A stretch of DNA of 45,613 nucleotides from Lachnospiraceae bacterium (GCA_900757145.1 CAAEMT010000070.1:1-45613); one strand, 5' to 3'; positions 23,470 through 33,275 are shown, counted from the stretch's first letter. Made by a program: numbers and translations. Notes: generated by a model not told the origin, from the sequence alone.

Positions 23470-24960
23470 TTAATAGAACTGGTGGTCTCCGATTTTCATT
23501 CCTTTTCCCGATCCTGTATTGAAATACAGCGCTCCTCCGACCGGATTTTCTCCATTAAGAGCCGCTACAGCAGCATCATAGCAGGTGCTGGGGACACCAT
23601 TTGCAAGCGCGCTTGATAAGGCTCCGCTGGAAGCCGGCGTAAACTGACCTCCCTGATAAATAACATCGCTGATCGTATTTGGGAAGGATGCGCTGGCAAC
23701 ACGATTCATAACGACCGCGCCTACCGCTACCATTCCTTCGTAGCTCTGATTTCCTGCCTCACAGTAGATCAAAGCGGCAAGCAGATTCGTATCATCTGCT
23801 CCTGCTGACGAGCCGGATGACTCTGTCTCCGGTGTTGACGTCTCAGGTGCGGATGTCTCCGGCGCTGATGTCTCAGGTGCTGATGTCTCAGGCGTCACTG
23901 CCGTACCCTCGTATACCGGATTCCAATATGCGTCATAGAGTGTGCCTGTACCTGAATCATAGTACAGTCCGGTATTGGCATCATAGTAGATACCAGTTGC
24001 CGGTTCATAATAACTGCCATCATCAGCAGTCGGAACTCTTCCTGAGTCAGCCGCGTCTGTCTGCTCGACATATTCCTCTGTATATGTCTCTTCTGCATAC
24101 GTCTCTTCTGTAGAGGAATCGTCCGTCCACGTCTCGCCTGAGGAAGAATCGTCTGTCCACGTCTCGCCCGCAGAAGAATCGTCTGTCCACGTCTCGCCCG
24201 CAGAAGAACCGTCTGTCCATGTCTCGCCCGCAGAAGAATCGTCTGTCCATGTCTCACCCGCAGAAGAATCGTCTGTCCATGCCTCGGCTGAGGATGTACT
24301 GTCAGTATAACTGTCTTCCTGCGTATATGTATCATCCGCATAAGACTCCTCATAATACGTCTGCGCTGCATCCTGATTTACAGCGTCTGTCGATACTGCT
24401 GTATCAAGAAGAAGTACACGCGAAACGTCCTCCGATGATACATACGCCGTACTGTCTGCGCCGCGCTGTACTTCGATCCAATGTCCATTGTCCTGTGTCA
24501 GGATCATCGAAGAGCCGGAATCAAGTGAAGTAATGACTTCAGAAGCGCCGTCATCATCTGCATAAACCTTCACATCATCCCATGTCGTAGCGACACCTTC
24601 TGTACCGTGATTCTGCGCCATATTCTTTGCATCCTCACCGTATGTCAGATATTCGTTCTTTACAAAACCTGTAATCCCACCAGAATAAATCTCTGTCCAC
24701 TCCTCACCGCGGTTCAGCACCCATGCCGCCCCGCCGTGATACATATAGCCGATCACATCACTGTTCTCATCGGCTGCGCTTCGGATATTGATTCCGGTGC
24801 TGACAGTATCGTCATTCGTCACCGCAAGCTCTTCCCACGCAGACTCCTGATCATGCGGAACTGCTATTGTATTCTCCTGTGCAGATGCCGTCATACCCAT
24901 CATCGCGGAAGCTCCCACGATCGCTGCCATACAGACTACACAGATTTTCTTCTTTTTCAT
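23470..24960 (-). CDS. Secreted SH3-domain cell wall hydrolase (SleB/Hydrolase_2)
   Basis: A 496-residue exported protein. Residues 1-27 are a signal peptide (ASA then Gln). Two SH3-like regions follow at about 50-105 (STGINIRSAADENSDVIGYM) and 115-185. A Thr/Ser/Asp/Glu-rich linker holds six 10-residue repeats, then two YYDANTGLYYDSGTG-type turns and a run of PETSA repeats. The C-terminal about 105 residues form a Hydrolase_2 (SleB-type) domain with likely catalytic Glu401 in IYCEAGNQ. SleB enzymes cleave peptidoglycan, often during spore germination, but the SH3/linker layout suggests a vegetative wall enzyme. A consensus-like promoter lies at 25041-25069. Confidence 0.9.
   Translation of the reverse strand: MKKKKICVVCMAAIVGASAMMGMTASAQENTIAVPHDQESAWEELAVTNDDTVSTGINIRSAADENSDVIGYMYHGGAAWVLNRGEEWTEIYSGGITGFVKNEYLTYGEDAKNMAQNHGTEGVATTWDDVKVYADDDGASEVITSLDSGSSMILTQDNGHWIEVQRGADSTAYVSSEDVSRVLLLDTAVSTDAVNQDAAQTYYEESYADDTYTQEDSYTDSTSSAEAWTDDSSAGETWTDDSSAGETWTDGSSAGETWTDDSSAGETWTDDSSSGETWTDDSSTEETYAEETYTEEYVEQTDAADSGRVPTADDGSYYEPATGIYYDANTGLYYDSGTGTLYDAYWNPVYEGTAVTPETSAPETSAPETSAPETSTPETESSGSSAGADDTNLLAALIYCEAGNQSYEGMVAVGAVVMNRVASASFPNTISDVIYQGGQFTPASSGALSSALANGVPSTCYDAAVAALNGENPVGGALYFNTGSGKGMKIGDHQFY
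24121..24300 (-). repeat. Six 30-bp tandem repeats in the hydrolase linker
   Basis: Six in-frame units of 30 bp encode ETWTDDSSAG-type decapeptides, several nearly identical at the DNA level. A second, shorter array encoding PETSA lies at about 23820-23890. Near-identity suggests recent expansion and possible length variation. Confidence 0.9.
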
Positions 24961-25040
24961 TGGTGTATTTCCTCCTCAAAAAGCCTTTAATACATCTTTA
25001 TTAAAATTATTACATAATTGTTAAGCTCTGTTGCGAATGT

Positions 25041-25069
25041 ATTGTAATATGTTTACCCCTTTTTGTCAA
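25041..25069 (-). promoter_or_regulatory. Promoter of the SleB-type hydrolase gene
   Basis: TTGACA (25069-25064) and TACAAT (25046-25041) are exactly 17 bp apart, giving a leader of about 70 bases before an AGGAGG site. Confidence 0.82.
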
Positions 25070-25153
25070 CCCTTATCCTTAAATTTCCACACAAGCCACG
25101 GGCTTGCCCACCTGTATTTGTCCTTTTTAATACCTTTTATAATTTATAATGGT

Positions 25154-25221
25154 GTATAGAAAAGCTGCTGTAAAATCTATCCGCCGGCATGACAGATACT
25201 TTTACAGCAGCCTTTCTATAC
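25154..25221. terminator. Long bidirectional hairpin terminator
   Basis: 22-base arms GTATAGAAAAGCTGCTGTAAAA and its partner pair with one mismatch around a 24-nt loop. Short T-rich tails follow on both strands. It ends the minus-strand gene at 25251. Confidence 0.8.
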
Positions 25222-25250
25222 CTCTTTATAAAATTCCTATGCTTACTTAT

Positions 25251-27230
25251 TTATAAGACTGATTTGCAGGAAGCTTTTGCATTTGATTCTCTCTGATAAT
25301 AAGAGGTAATCCCCTTTCCCGCATTTGGATGCCCGACAGAATACACCTCATCTGCGCAGAAAGCAAGAATAAGTGTTATACACAATGTTATAAGAAGCTT
25401 CACCGGAATCCTGCGGATCGCATTATCAAGGATAGGTGCCAGGACATATACGATTACAACGCCGCCGATTCCAAACACAAGAAGTCCTTCCGCGCAGATA
25501 CGGCCATCCAGATTCAAAAAATATCCGCTGTAGTTCCACCATCTCTGTCCCCCGCTCATTTTCTCCAGAAAATAAGAGGTCCAATACTCTACCACGCCGC
25601 ACAATATGATTGCCGCAGCAAACTCTGCAAGAGGATGTTTCCGAAGTCTGTTCAGCACAATGAGAATCAGGATACCGCCGCTCCCATAAATCGGCAGCCA
25701 CGGTCCGTGCAGCACGCCTCTGTTCACAAAGTCACCTGACACGATCAGATGAAGCGCTATCTCCCAGGCCCATCCAATAAATGAAAACACGAAAAACATC
25801 AGTACAAGATTCCATATATAATACGGCCTTAAATAGCGCGCCTTGTCCACCCACATACGCTTTTCCCCGACAGGCATCATAGAAAGCCGGACAGGATAGC
25901 TTCTGCCCTCAACCTCACTTTTCATCAGGAGTATCCTCACATACTCATCCTGCCATTGCTCGTATGTTTCTTCTTCCTTTGTGCGCGCAAATATAATGCC
26001 GAATATCTCAGCAATCTTTCCTAAAACGCCTCTCCGCTTAGGAAGCTGCATCTCTTCTTCCATCATATCTACAACGTCGCCGTATGCGATGTGAAGGATC
26101 TCCGGTGATGCCGTTTCAAAAAGATAACGGTCATCAAGTCTTTCACTTCCCGGAAGCCTATTTTTGATCGCAAGCGCACGCAGTTTGGCATAATACTCTC
26201 CAAATGACGCCACCTGATACGGATATGAAAAAAACACTCCGCTTATGCGAAGCGTCAAGATGCTCAAAATATCCCAGCCAATAAAAGACAGCTCAAACAA
26301 AAAGCACTCCCATTTGCGGCCGTACATCATTTTTTGTGATAAGGCGACCGCCTCCCGCGCACTGATGTCAGGATTCTCCGCCACGATAAAGGGGACGAGA
26401 TAATAGGCATATCGCTTAATCACGCCTCCTATGACAGTCAAGTCCCATAAAAGGCGATATATACTTACCACGAGCATCGTTCGGGACACCTTGCCCCAAC
26501 GCCTGATCCGAAGCAGAAACAGAATCCTCTGCATCGGTATTCTCTGATAGCACCGCCCCTCCAGAAAAATCCGCCGTGAGATCACAACGTACATATTCGT
26601 TCCAAACATCCAGAACGCAAAGTACAAAAGCATCGCGCATACGATCAATATCGCAAGCGCAAGATTCTTTGATCCGACAATCGAATTAACCGCCGATGCA
26701 GCCGCTACGAGGAGCTCCCCTGATGCAACGGAATTAATAATAGAAGCAAACACCCCTCGCCTGCGCCCCAGGATATGGCTTTCTTTCTCCTGCCACTCCA
26801 GTTCAATCTGTTTTTTTCGGTGTTTTGCTTCTTTTTCTATTTTATCGATCGCCTGCGCCGTCTTATCTAAAAACTCCGCTGTGCTGTACAGCCCTGAAGC
26901 GGCAATCCTTCTGCGAAGCGCAGCCGCTACGTCTGCCGCGGCAGCCTCCTCCTGCCGAAGTCGCCTGATATCCTCATACAGCTTATCAAATACCGCCTGC
27001 GTGATCATCTGGCTGCCGGGAAGCTGCACTGTCATTGCAACCCGCTGCGTCACAGTATCTGATACCTTTGACCTCTGCGGCTGTCCTGCCGTCTTCCACA
27101 CAGTAAAAATACCGCTGAACTCCGCTCCGAGAAGTCCGGCGATCAGACAGACGATCACCAAAACAGCATAGTGGGTTTTCAACACACGGCGCGCCTGCGC
27201 TTTCATTTCTCTTCTCCAGCACTTATCCAT
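25251..27230 (-). CDS. DUF975-CmpB fusion membrane protein
   Basis: A 659-residue integral membrane protein that appears to fuse two families. The first part, about 1-400, resembles DUF975: MKAQARRVLKTHYAVLVIVCL, a coiled coil at about 80-150, then several membrane helices and the region EAVALSQKMMYGRKWE. The second part, about 465-640, matches the putative ABC permease CmpB group with WNLVLMFFVFSFIGWAWEI, NRGVLHGPWLPIYG and GVVEYWTSYFLEK. No ATPase gene is nearby. Function is unknown. AGAGGA precedes the ATG at 27230; the Met at residue 9 would give a typical DUF975 start. Confidence 0.78.
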   Translation of the reverse strand: MDKCWRREMKAQARRVLKTHYAVLVIVCLIAGLLGAEFSGIFTVWKTAGQPQRSKVSDTVTQRVAMTVQLPGSQMITQAVFDKLYEDIRRLRQEEAAAADVAAALRRRIAASGLYSTAEFLDKTAQAIDKIEKEAKHRKKQIELEWQEKESHILGRRRGVFASIINSVASGELLVAAASAVNSIVGSKNLALAILIVCAMLLYFAFWMFGTNMYVVISRRIFLEGRCYQRIPMQRILFLLRIRRWGKVSRTMLVVSIYRLLWDLTVIGGVIKRYAYYLVPFIVAENPDISAREAVALSQKMMYGRKWECFLFELSFIGWDILSILTLRISGVFFSYPYQVASFGEYYAKLRALAIKNRLPGSERLDDRYLFETASPEILHIAYGDVVDMMEEEMQLPKRRGVLGKIAEIFGIIFARTKEEETYEQWQDEYVRILLMKSEVEGRSYPVRLSMMPVGEKRMWVDKARYLRPYYIWNLVLMFFVFSFIGWAWEIALHLIVSGDFVNRGVLHGPWLPIYGSGGILILIVLNRLRKHPLAEFAAAIILCGVVEYWTSYFLEKMSGGQRWWNYSGYFLNLDGRICAEGLLVFGIGGVVIVYVLAPILDNAIRRIPVKLLITLCITLILAFCADEVYSVGHPNAGKGITSYYQRESNAKASCKSVL

Positions 27231-27242
27231 CCGATCCTCTCC

Positions 27243-27352
27243 GCTGTCTCATTCTCTGCACCATCTCATATCACAACGCCTTATCTTCCACACCTGCGCT
27301 GTCTCATTCTCTGCACCATCTCACATCACAGCGCCTTATCTTCCACACCTGC
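27243..27352. repeat. Tandem 55-bp direct duplication at the 3' end of trmH
   Basis: Units 27243-27297 and 27298-27352 match except at two positions, and the first seven bases of a third unit follow. The unit nearest the trmH-type gene contains its last codons and stop, so the other copy is a duplicated gene tail. Confidence 0.9.
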
Positions 27353-28112
27353 GCTGTCTGTTTACTTCATACATCAATACAGAAGAAGCGACCGCGGCAT
27401 TTAAGGACTCCACCTGACCGCACATCGGTATCTTCACATATACATCGGCAAATGCAGCCGTCTCGTCACTTAAACCACGGCTCTCATTTCCGATCAGAAA
27501 TGCGCTCGGTTTTCTGTAATCCTGCCTGTCATACGTTTCAACGCCCTTTAAATGAGCTGCGTACAGACAGATCCCCTGCGCTTTTAGTTTTTTCAGATCT
27601 GTGTGGAAATCATTCGAATAATAAAACGGCATTCTGTAGACGGAGCCCATCGTCGAGCGGATCACTTTCGGGTTGTACAGATCCACACAGCCCTGACTTA
27701 ATAAAATTCCGGTAACACCCGCACCTTCCGCCGTTCGAAGCACAGTGCCAAGATTACCGGGATCCTGCATATTTTCGAGGATCATGAGAAACGGACTTGT
27801 TCCTAGAAGATCCTCAAGCGCATAATGATACTGACGCACCAGACACAGCACTCCCTGCGGCGTCTTTGTATCCGATACGCTCTCGAATACTCTGTCTGCT
27901 AAAATCGTGATATCCTCTCCGTCTGCAAACAGGGCTGCATTTTTCTTATAAAAGCTTTCCGACACAAAGGTCTGTATCAGGCGGTCCTTCGGAACCTCCT
28001 GATACATCTTGATGCCTTCTACGACGAAAACATCCTGCGCCGTCCGCTCCTTACTCTTTTTCTGAAGCTGTATAAGCTGCTTCACCTGCGGATTTGACGT
28101 ACTCGTGATCAT
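27336..28112 (-). CDS. TrmH/SpoU-family RNA 2'-O-methyltransferase
   Basis: A 258-residue SPOUT methyltransferase for rRNA or tRNA. The N-terminal substrate-binding part (STSNPQVKQLIQLQKKSKER, then VVEGIK) precedes the knotted SAM-binding domain with ILENMQDPGNLGTVLRTAEGAG, AFLIGNESRGL and PMCGQVESLNAAVA. The exact target base cannot be read. Its start overlaps the pfkA stop by four bases (ATGA). The C-terminus lies in a tandem duplication, so its last residues (VNRQRRCGR) may differ in related strains. Confidence 0.92.
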   Translation of the reverse strand: MITSTSNPQVKQLIQLQKKSKERTAQDVFVVEGIKMYQEVPKDRLIQTFVSESFYKKNAALFADGEDITILADRVFESVSDTKTPQGVLCLVRQYHYALEDLLGTSPFLMILENMQDPGNLGTVLRTAEGAGVTGILLSQGCVDLYNPKVIRSTMGSVYRMPFYYSNDFHTDLKKLKAQGICLYAAHLKGVETYDRQDYRKPSAFLIGNESRGLSDETAAFADVYVKIPMCGQVESLNAAVASSVLMYEVNRQRRCGR

Positions 28113-29083
28113 ACGCTCATCGCCTTTGCTACGCGCACGACATACTCCGGAAGATCCTTCTGCATAGACAGTGCTTCATCAATATCGAGATCGACATACT
28201 TTCCGTCTCGGAATGCAACAACGCGGTTCGTCTTGCCTTCTGCCAGCAGATCAGCCGCATACGCTCCCATCACAGATGCATATACGCGATCCCTGCAGGT
28301 CGGGCTTCCTCCGCGCTGCATATGTCCGAGAATTGTAGCTCGTGTCTCCACACCTGTTGCCGCCTCGATCCTGCGCGCCATACTCGTTGAATGTCCGATA
28401 CCCTCCGCATTGATAATGATATGATGCTTTTTCCCGCGCTTTCTGTTATTAATGATATTGTCAATCAGAACCTGCTCATTATAATCATAACGCTCCGGCA
28501 GGAGAATATCCTCCGCACCGTTCGCAATACCGCACCACAGTGCGATATATCCCGCATTTCTTCCCATTACTTCGATGATACTGCATCGCTCATGAGAGGT
28601 CGAAGTGTCTCGTACCTTGTCGATCGCGTCCATCGCGGTATTGACTGCCGTATCAAAACCGATCGTATAATCGGTACATGCAATATCGAGGTCGATCGTG
28701 CCCGGCACGCCGATCGTATTGATTCCTCTGGCAGCAAGCTGCTGTGCTCCTGCAAAAGAACCGTCTCCGCCGACTACCACAAGACCGTCTATGCCATGCT
28801 TGCGGCAGATTTCGGCGCCGAGATCCTGCCCCTGCGGCGTCCGAAATTCAGAACAGCGCGCCGTATACAGGATCGTTCCTCCCTTTGAAATCGTATCTGA
28901 GACGCTACGCGCGTCAAAGTCTATAATCTCTTCATTCAGAAGACCCTTGTAGCCCTGCTGAATTCCCTTTACCTTCAGCCCGTGTGATAATCCCTTGCGT
29001 ACTACCGCGCGAATCGCGGCATTCATACCGGGGGCATCCCCACCGCTTGTCAATACACCGATTGTCTCTATCTTCTTCGCCAT
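28109..29083 (-). CDS. pfkA: ATP-dependent 6-phosphofructokinase
   Basis: A 324-residue glycolytic enzyme that phosphorylates fructose-6-phosphate. GVLTSGGDAPGMNAAIRAVV starts the protein, VVGGDGSFAGAQ is the ATP site and GVPGTIDLDIACTDYTIGFDT holds the catalytic Asp residues. GGDGS and PGTID indicate the ATP-dependent rather than the pyrophosphate type. The usual TIDND reads TIDLD, with both Asp kept. AGGAGGTG precedes the ATG. It lies 28 bp after dnaE and overlaps the methyltransferase gene, so the three form one transcript. Confidence 0.96.
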   Translation of the reverse strand: MAKKIETIGVLTSGGDAPGMNAAIRAVVRKGLSHGLKVKGIQQGYKGLLNEEIIDFDARSVSDTISKGGTILYTARCSEFRTPQGQDLGAEICRKHGIDGLVVVGGDGSFAGAQQLAARGINTIGVPGTIDLDIACTDYTIGFDTAVNTAMDAIDKVRDTSTSHERCSIIEVMGRNAGYIALWCGIANGAEDILLPERYDYNEQVLIDNIINNRKRGKKHHIIINAEGIGHSTSMARRIEAATGVETRATILGHMQRGGSPTCRDRVYASVMGAYAADLLAEGKTNRVVAFRDGKYVDLDIDEALSMQKDLPEYVVRVAKAMSV

Positions 29084-29111
29084 AAAGCACCTCCTGTCAG
29101 CTCATTTTAAT

Positions 29112-32100
29112 TCATTTTCCTGTATTTGTAAAGCCAGCCGCGCGGCTGCTTTTTGTTACTTTTACATTTTCTTTCCCGAAAAGCCCATACAGGCGTTCAA
29201 GCATCGTTTCATCCGCATTCACTTTCCAGTTCTCCCCCAGACGTCTGACCGCCCGCTCATTCCGCACAAAGACTACAACGTAATCCTTTCCCTCTGAATG
29301 GCGCAGTACATCAAACAGAAGCTGCTCTTTTTCCTGATATTCTTTTTTGTCGGCAAACTGTACCCAAAGCTCCTGAGGTACATCCTCAAACGCCCAAATC
29401 TTTTCGCAGATGAGCTTACTTGGCCTGTCATCCTCACAGCTTATGCGGCCGCGGACGAACACCTTTTTCTCTTCTGTCAAAAACGCGCTGTTTTTCTCAT
29501 AATCCCGCGGAAACACTACGACCTCCACCGTTCCGACAAGATCCTCAACTGTCAGAAACGCCATCGTCTTATTTGTCTTTGTATATTTGATCGTCTTTCC
29601 CGTGATCATCCCTCCGATGATCGCAGTGCTGTTGTCGACTACCTTGGAAACTCCTGTCTCCTCGTCAAGCGCAAAGTCAGACGTCACATTTGTAATGCCG
29701 CGCCGCCACAATTCCTCATACTTTTCAAGAGGGTGTCCGCTGATATAGATACCGAGCACTTCCTTTTCAAATGCCAATATCTGCTCCTTATCGTACTCTC
29801 CGACATCGGGAAGCTGTACTTCGTACTCTTTTTTTTCTTCTTCCCCCATAAGATCAAACAGCGTCATCTGCCCTGCAACGGCGCTCTTCTTCTCCAGTGA
29901 GACACGTTCCATGACTCCGGCATACACAAACATGAGCTGCTTTCTCGTACCGCCAAGCCCGTCAAATGCGCCCGATTTGATAAAGTTCTCTATCGTCCGC
30001 TTATTGACATCTTTGCTCGCCGCACGCTCGACAAAATCGACAATACTCTTGTACTGCCCACCGCGCCCTCGCTCTTCAACGATCGCATCGATCACCGGAC
30101 GCCCGATGCTCTTGATCGCAGACAATCCGTAACGGATATTCCCTGCATCGACCGAAAATCCCGCCTCTCCTGCATTGATATCAGGCGGAAGTATCTGAAT
30201 GCCCATATGACGGCAAGTCAGGATATACTCCGCGACCTTCCCCGGATTATCGATCACGGAGGTCATCAGCGCCGCCATAAATTCTACCGGATAGTAATAT
30301 TTCAAATACGCCGTCTGATACGCCACGACCGCATACGCTGCGGCGTGGGATTTATTGAACGCGTATTTTGCAAAGTCCGTCATGTCATCGAAAATCTTAT
30401 TCGCCGTCTTTTCGTCGATCCCATTTGCGGCACAGCCCGGCACGCCCTCTTCCGGATTGCCGTAAACAAAATTCTGACGCTCCTTTGCCATAACGGCTGC
30501 CTTCTTCTTTGACATCGCCCTTCGCACGAGATCGCTTCGTCCAAGCGTATAACCGCCGAGATTCCGCACGATCTGCATGACCTGCTCCTGATACACGATG
30601 CAGCCGTAAGTAGGCTCCAGGATAGGCTCAAGCTGCGGACAGTCATACGTGATCTCCTCTGGGTGATCCTTTCCCCTGATATACTGCGGAATAAAATCCA
30701 TCGGGCCCGGACGGTACAGGGAAATACCGGCGATCACATCCTCAAGGCTTCTGGGCTTTAGCTCCTTCATGAAGCTCTTCATACCGGCGCTTTCCAGCTG
30801 GAAAATGCCCTCTGTCTTTCCCGTTCCGATCGAGTCAAACACCGCCTTGTCGTCGTAATCGATCTCGTCCATATTGATAAGTTTTCCGGTGCTCTTCTGT
30901 GCAAGACGCACGGCATTCTGGATCACCGTAAGCGTGCGGAGCCCCAGAAAGTCCATCTTCAAAAGTCCAAGCTCCTCAAGTGTCGTCATCGTGAACTGTG
31001 TCGTGATCGTACCGTCCGATGCCCTGGAGAGCGGCACATACTCATCGACATCCTTCTGGCTGATCACGACTCCCGCCGCATGCATTGACGTATGACGCGG
31101 CAGCCCTTCAAGACGCTTCGACATATCGATGAGCTCATGCACCTGCGCATCCGTCTCGTACATCGTGCGCAGCTCCGTACTCATCTCCAGTGCCTTGTCG
31201 ATCGTCATATTAAGCGCCTGCGGTCCCTGCGGCACCATCTTCGCGATCGTATCACACAGCGCATACGGAAGATCCATCACGCGCCCCACATCACGGATCA
31301 CACCGCGCGCCGCCATCGTACCGAAGGTGACGATCTGCACCACGCGATCCTTGCCGTACTTTCTCACTACGTAATCGATGACCTCCTGACGCCGTTCAAA
31401 ACAAAAGTCAATATCAATATCCGGCATCGACACACGCTCCGGATTTAGGAAACGCTCAAACAGAAGATTGTACCGGATCGGATCAAGCTGCGTGATGCCA
31501 AGCGTATACGAGACGATACTTCCGGCTGCAGAGCCGCGCCCCGGACCTACCATAATATCATGCTCTCTTGCAAACCGGATAAAGTCCCAGACGATCAGGA
31601 AATAATCCACGTATCCCATTTTTTGGATAACGGACAGCTCATACGAAAGCCTCTCCTTTAATTCCTCCGCACGATCGCCGTAGAGACGGTCAAGCCCTTC
31701 ATAACAGAGCTTATTCAGATATTCCCACGATGTGTATGGCGCAGGAACATCGAATTTCGGCAGCTTCGTCACGCCGAATTCTATCTCGACATGACATCTC
31801 TGCGCGATCCTGTGCGTATTTTCAAGCGCCTGCGGCGCATACGGAAAAAGCTGCGCCATCTGTTCGGGCGACTTCACAAAATACTGACCGCCCTCGTAGC
31901 GCATACGATCCTCATCCGCCAGCTTTTTACCTGTCTGGATACACAACAGAATATCGTGTGACGCCACATCATCCTCGTATGTGTAATGTACATCATTCGT
32001 AACGACAAGCTCGATCCCCGTCTCTTTGCTCATGCGCAGAAGCTGCTGATTCACATATTTCTGCTCCGGAATCCCGTGATCCTGCAATTCCAGAAAATAA

Positions 32101-32609
32101 TTCTCCTGCCCGAATATATCGCGATACTTAAACGCCGCTTTTTTTGCCTCTTCATACAGCCCCCTCGAAAGATACCGCTGTACCTCGCCTGCAAGACAGG
32201 CACTCAGTGCGATGATCCCCTCGTGGTACTGCTCCAGAATCTCCATATCGACTCTCGGTCTGTAATAAAAGCCCTCGACAAATCCTTTGGAAACGATCTT
32301 CATCAGATTCGCATAGCCCGTATTATTCTCCGCCAGAAGCACGAGGTGATAATATCTGTCCTCATCGCTTCCCACCTCGCGGTCAAACCGCGAATTCGGC
32401 GCAACGTATACTTCGCATCCAAGGATCGGATTGATCCCCGCAGCACGCGCCTCGCGGTAAAAATCGATCACGCCGTACATTACCCCGTGATCCGTGATCG
32501 CCGCGCTGTCCATTCCCAGCTCTTTCACCCTCGCTACGTATTCTTTTATCTTATTCGATCCATCTAACAGACTGTACTCTGTATGGACATGCAGATGTGT
32601 AAAATTCAC
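29112..32609 (-). CDS. dnaE: DNA polymerase III alpha subunit
   Basis: The replicative polymerase of the DnaE class, about 1165 residues. The PHP domain opens with FTHLHVHTEYSLLDGS. The catalytic Asp residues are in MPDIDIDF, with YQEQVMQIVRNLGGYTLGRSD and KKKAAVMAKE in the fingers. A helix-hairpin-helix region is followed by an OB fold near the C-terminus (IIGGMITGKTIKYTKTNK). I chose the GTG at 32609, because it gives the family's usual start and has a GGGG stretch close by. The frame is open to an ATG at 32660, which has no ribosome binding site. A divergent sigma factor gene lies upstream. Confidence 0.95.
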   Translation of the reverse strand: MNFTHLHVHTEYSLLDGSNKIKEYVARVKELGMDSAAITDHGVMYGVIDFYREARAAGINPILGCEVYVAPNSRFDREVGSDEDRYYHLVLLAENNTGYANLMKIVSKGFVEGFYYRPRVDMEILEQYHEGIIALSACLAGEVQRYLSRGLYEEAKKAAFKYRDIFGQENYFLELQDHGIPEQKYVNQQLLRMSKETGIELVVTNDVHYTYEDDVASHDILLCIQTGKKLADEDRMRYEGGQYFVKSPEQMAQLFPYAPQALENTHRIAQRCHVEIEFGVTKLPKFDVPAPYTSWEYLNKLCYEGLDRLYGDRAEELKERLSYELSVIQKMGYVDYFLIVWDFIRFAREHDIMVGPGRGSAAGSIVSYTLGITQLDPIRYNLLFERFLNPERVSMPDIDIDFCFERRQEVIDYVVRKYGKDRVVQIVTFGTMAARGVIRDVGRVMDLPYALCDTIAKMVPQGPQALNMTIDKALEMSTELRTMYETDAQVHELIDMSKRLEGLPRHTSMHAAGVVISQKDVDEYVPLSRASDGTITTQFTMTTLEELGLLKMDFLGLRTLTVIQNAVRLAQKSTGKLINMDEIDYDDKAVFDSIGTGKTEGIFQLESAGMKSFMKELKPRSLEDVIAGISLYRPGPMDFIPQYIRGKDHPEEITYDCPQLEPILEPTYGCIVYQEQVMQIVRNLGGYTLGRSDLVRRAMSKKKAAVMAKERQNFVYGNPEEGVPGCAANGIDEKTANKIFDDMTDFAKYAFNKSHAAAYAVVAYQTAYLKYYYPVEFMAALMTSVIDNPGKVAEYILTCRHMGIQILPPDINAGEAGFSVDAGNIRYGLSAIKSIGRPVIDAIVEERGRGGQYKSIVDFVERAASKDVNKRTIENFIKSGAFDGLGGTRKQLMFVYAGVMERVSLEKKSAVAGQMTLFDLMGEEEKKEYEVQLPDVGEYDKEQILAFEKEVLGIYISGHPLEKYEELWRRGITNVTSDFALDEETGVSKVVDNSTAIIGGMITGKTIKYTKTNKTMAFLTVEDLVGTVEVVVFPRDYEKNSAFLTEEKKVFVRGRISCEDDRPSKLICEKIWAFEDVPQELWVQFADKKEYQEKEQLLFDVLRHSEGKDYVVVFVRNERAVRRLGENWKVNADETMLERLYGLFGKENVKVTKSSRAAGFTNTGK

Positions 32610-32741
32610 AGCCGCCCCTGCCTTTCTGATTGTTCTTTTCGGTGCGTTACTTTTCATCATTTGGTTTATTTTATCAGAAAATTATCATGCGGTAAAGAGT
32701 AAAGGACTTGACTGCACGAAACAAAAAATAATAAAATTTTC

Positions 32742-32768
32742 TGAAACGAATCGGATACTGTAGAGTCT
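32742..32768 (+). promoter_or_regulatory. Possible ECF-type autoregulatory promoter
   Basis: TGAAAC (32742-32747) and GTCT (32765-32768) are 17 bp apart, resembling ECF sigma promoters, and lie 25 bases before the sigma gene. An overlapping vegetative-like TTGACT (from 32708) with TAAAAT at about 18 bp is an alternative. Confidence 0.45.
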
Positions 32769-32792
32769 TATAGATGAACAGGAGGTGAGAAC

Positions 32793-33275
32793 GTGCAGAC
32801 GCCTAATTTTGAAAAAATATATGCGGAATATTTTTCCGATGTTTATAAATACATTCTGTCGCTGTCTCAAAATGAAGCAGTCGCAGAAGAAATTACGCAG
32901 GAAACCTTCTTTAAGGCGCTGCGCCACATAAACAAGTTTAATGGCAGCTGCAAATTATATGTATGGCTCTGCCAAATTGCAAAAAATACTTACTTTTCTT
33001 ATTACAAAAAAGAAAAGCGATATGAGCCGGAAGTCGATATCGAGTATCCGGATACTGCTTTTGATCTGGAAAAATCATACCTTGACAATGATACGGCAAA
33101 AAGACTGCATCATTTACTGCATCAACTGAAGGAACCATATAAAGAAGTTTTTACTTTGAGGATTTTCGGTGATCTGCCATTCGCTCAAATCGCGGAACTG
33201 TTCGGAAAGACAGACAGTTGGGCAAGACTTGTTTTTTATAGGGCAAAAAAAGAATTACAGGAGGGTATCAAATGA
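32793..33275 (+). CDS. ECF-type RNA polymerase sigma factor
   Basis: A 160-residue sigma-70-family factor with only regions 2 and 4. Region 2 (about 5-75) contains FSDVYKYILSLSQNEAVAEEITQETFFKALRHI. Region 4 (about 107-158) has LKEPYKEVFTLRIFGDLPFAQIAELFGKTDSWARLVFYRAKK, with its helix-turn-helix. It starts with GTG, supported by AGGAGG seven bases upstream. The stop overlaps the anti-sigma start by four bases. Together they would switch on a regulon under an envelope signal; the signal is unknown. It marks the start of an AT-rich accessory stretch. Confidence 0.93.
   Translation: MQTPNFEKIYAEYFSDVYKYILSLSQNEAVAEEITQETFFKALRHINKFNGSCKLYVWLCQIAKNTYFSYYKKEKRYEPEVDIEYPDTAFDLEKSYLDNDTAKRLHHLLHQLKEPYKEVFTLRIFGDLPFAQIAELFGKTDSWARLVFYRAKKELQEGIK

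Noticed and set aside
24085..24300. Regular 30-bp repeats considered as a CRISPR array
   Set aside because: Units are contiguous with no spacers and remain in frame inside a secreted protein.
28109..29083. Pyrophosphate-dependent phosphofructokinase because of the TIDLD variation
   Set aside because: The GGDGS and PGTID positions that distinguish the types match the ATP-dependent form.
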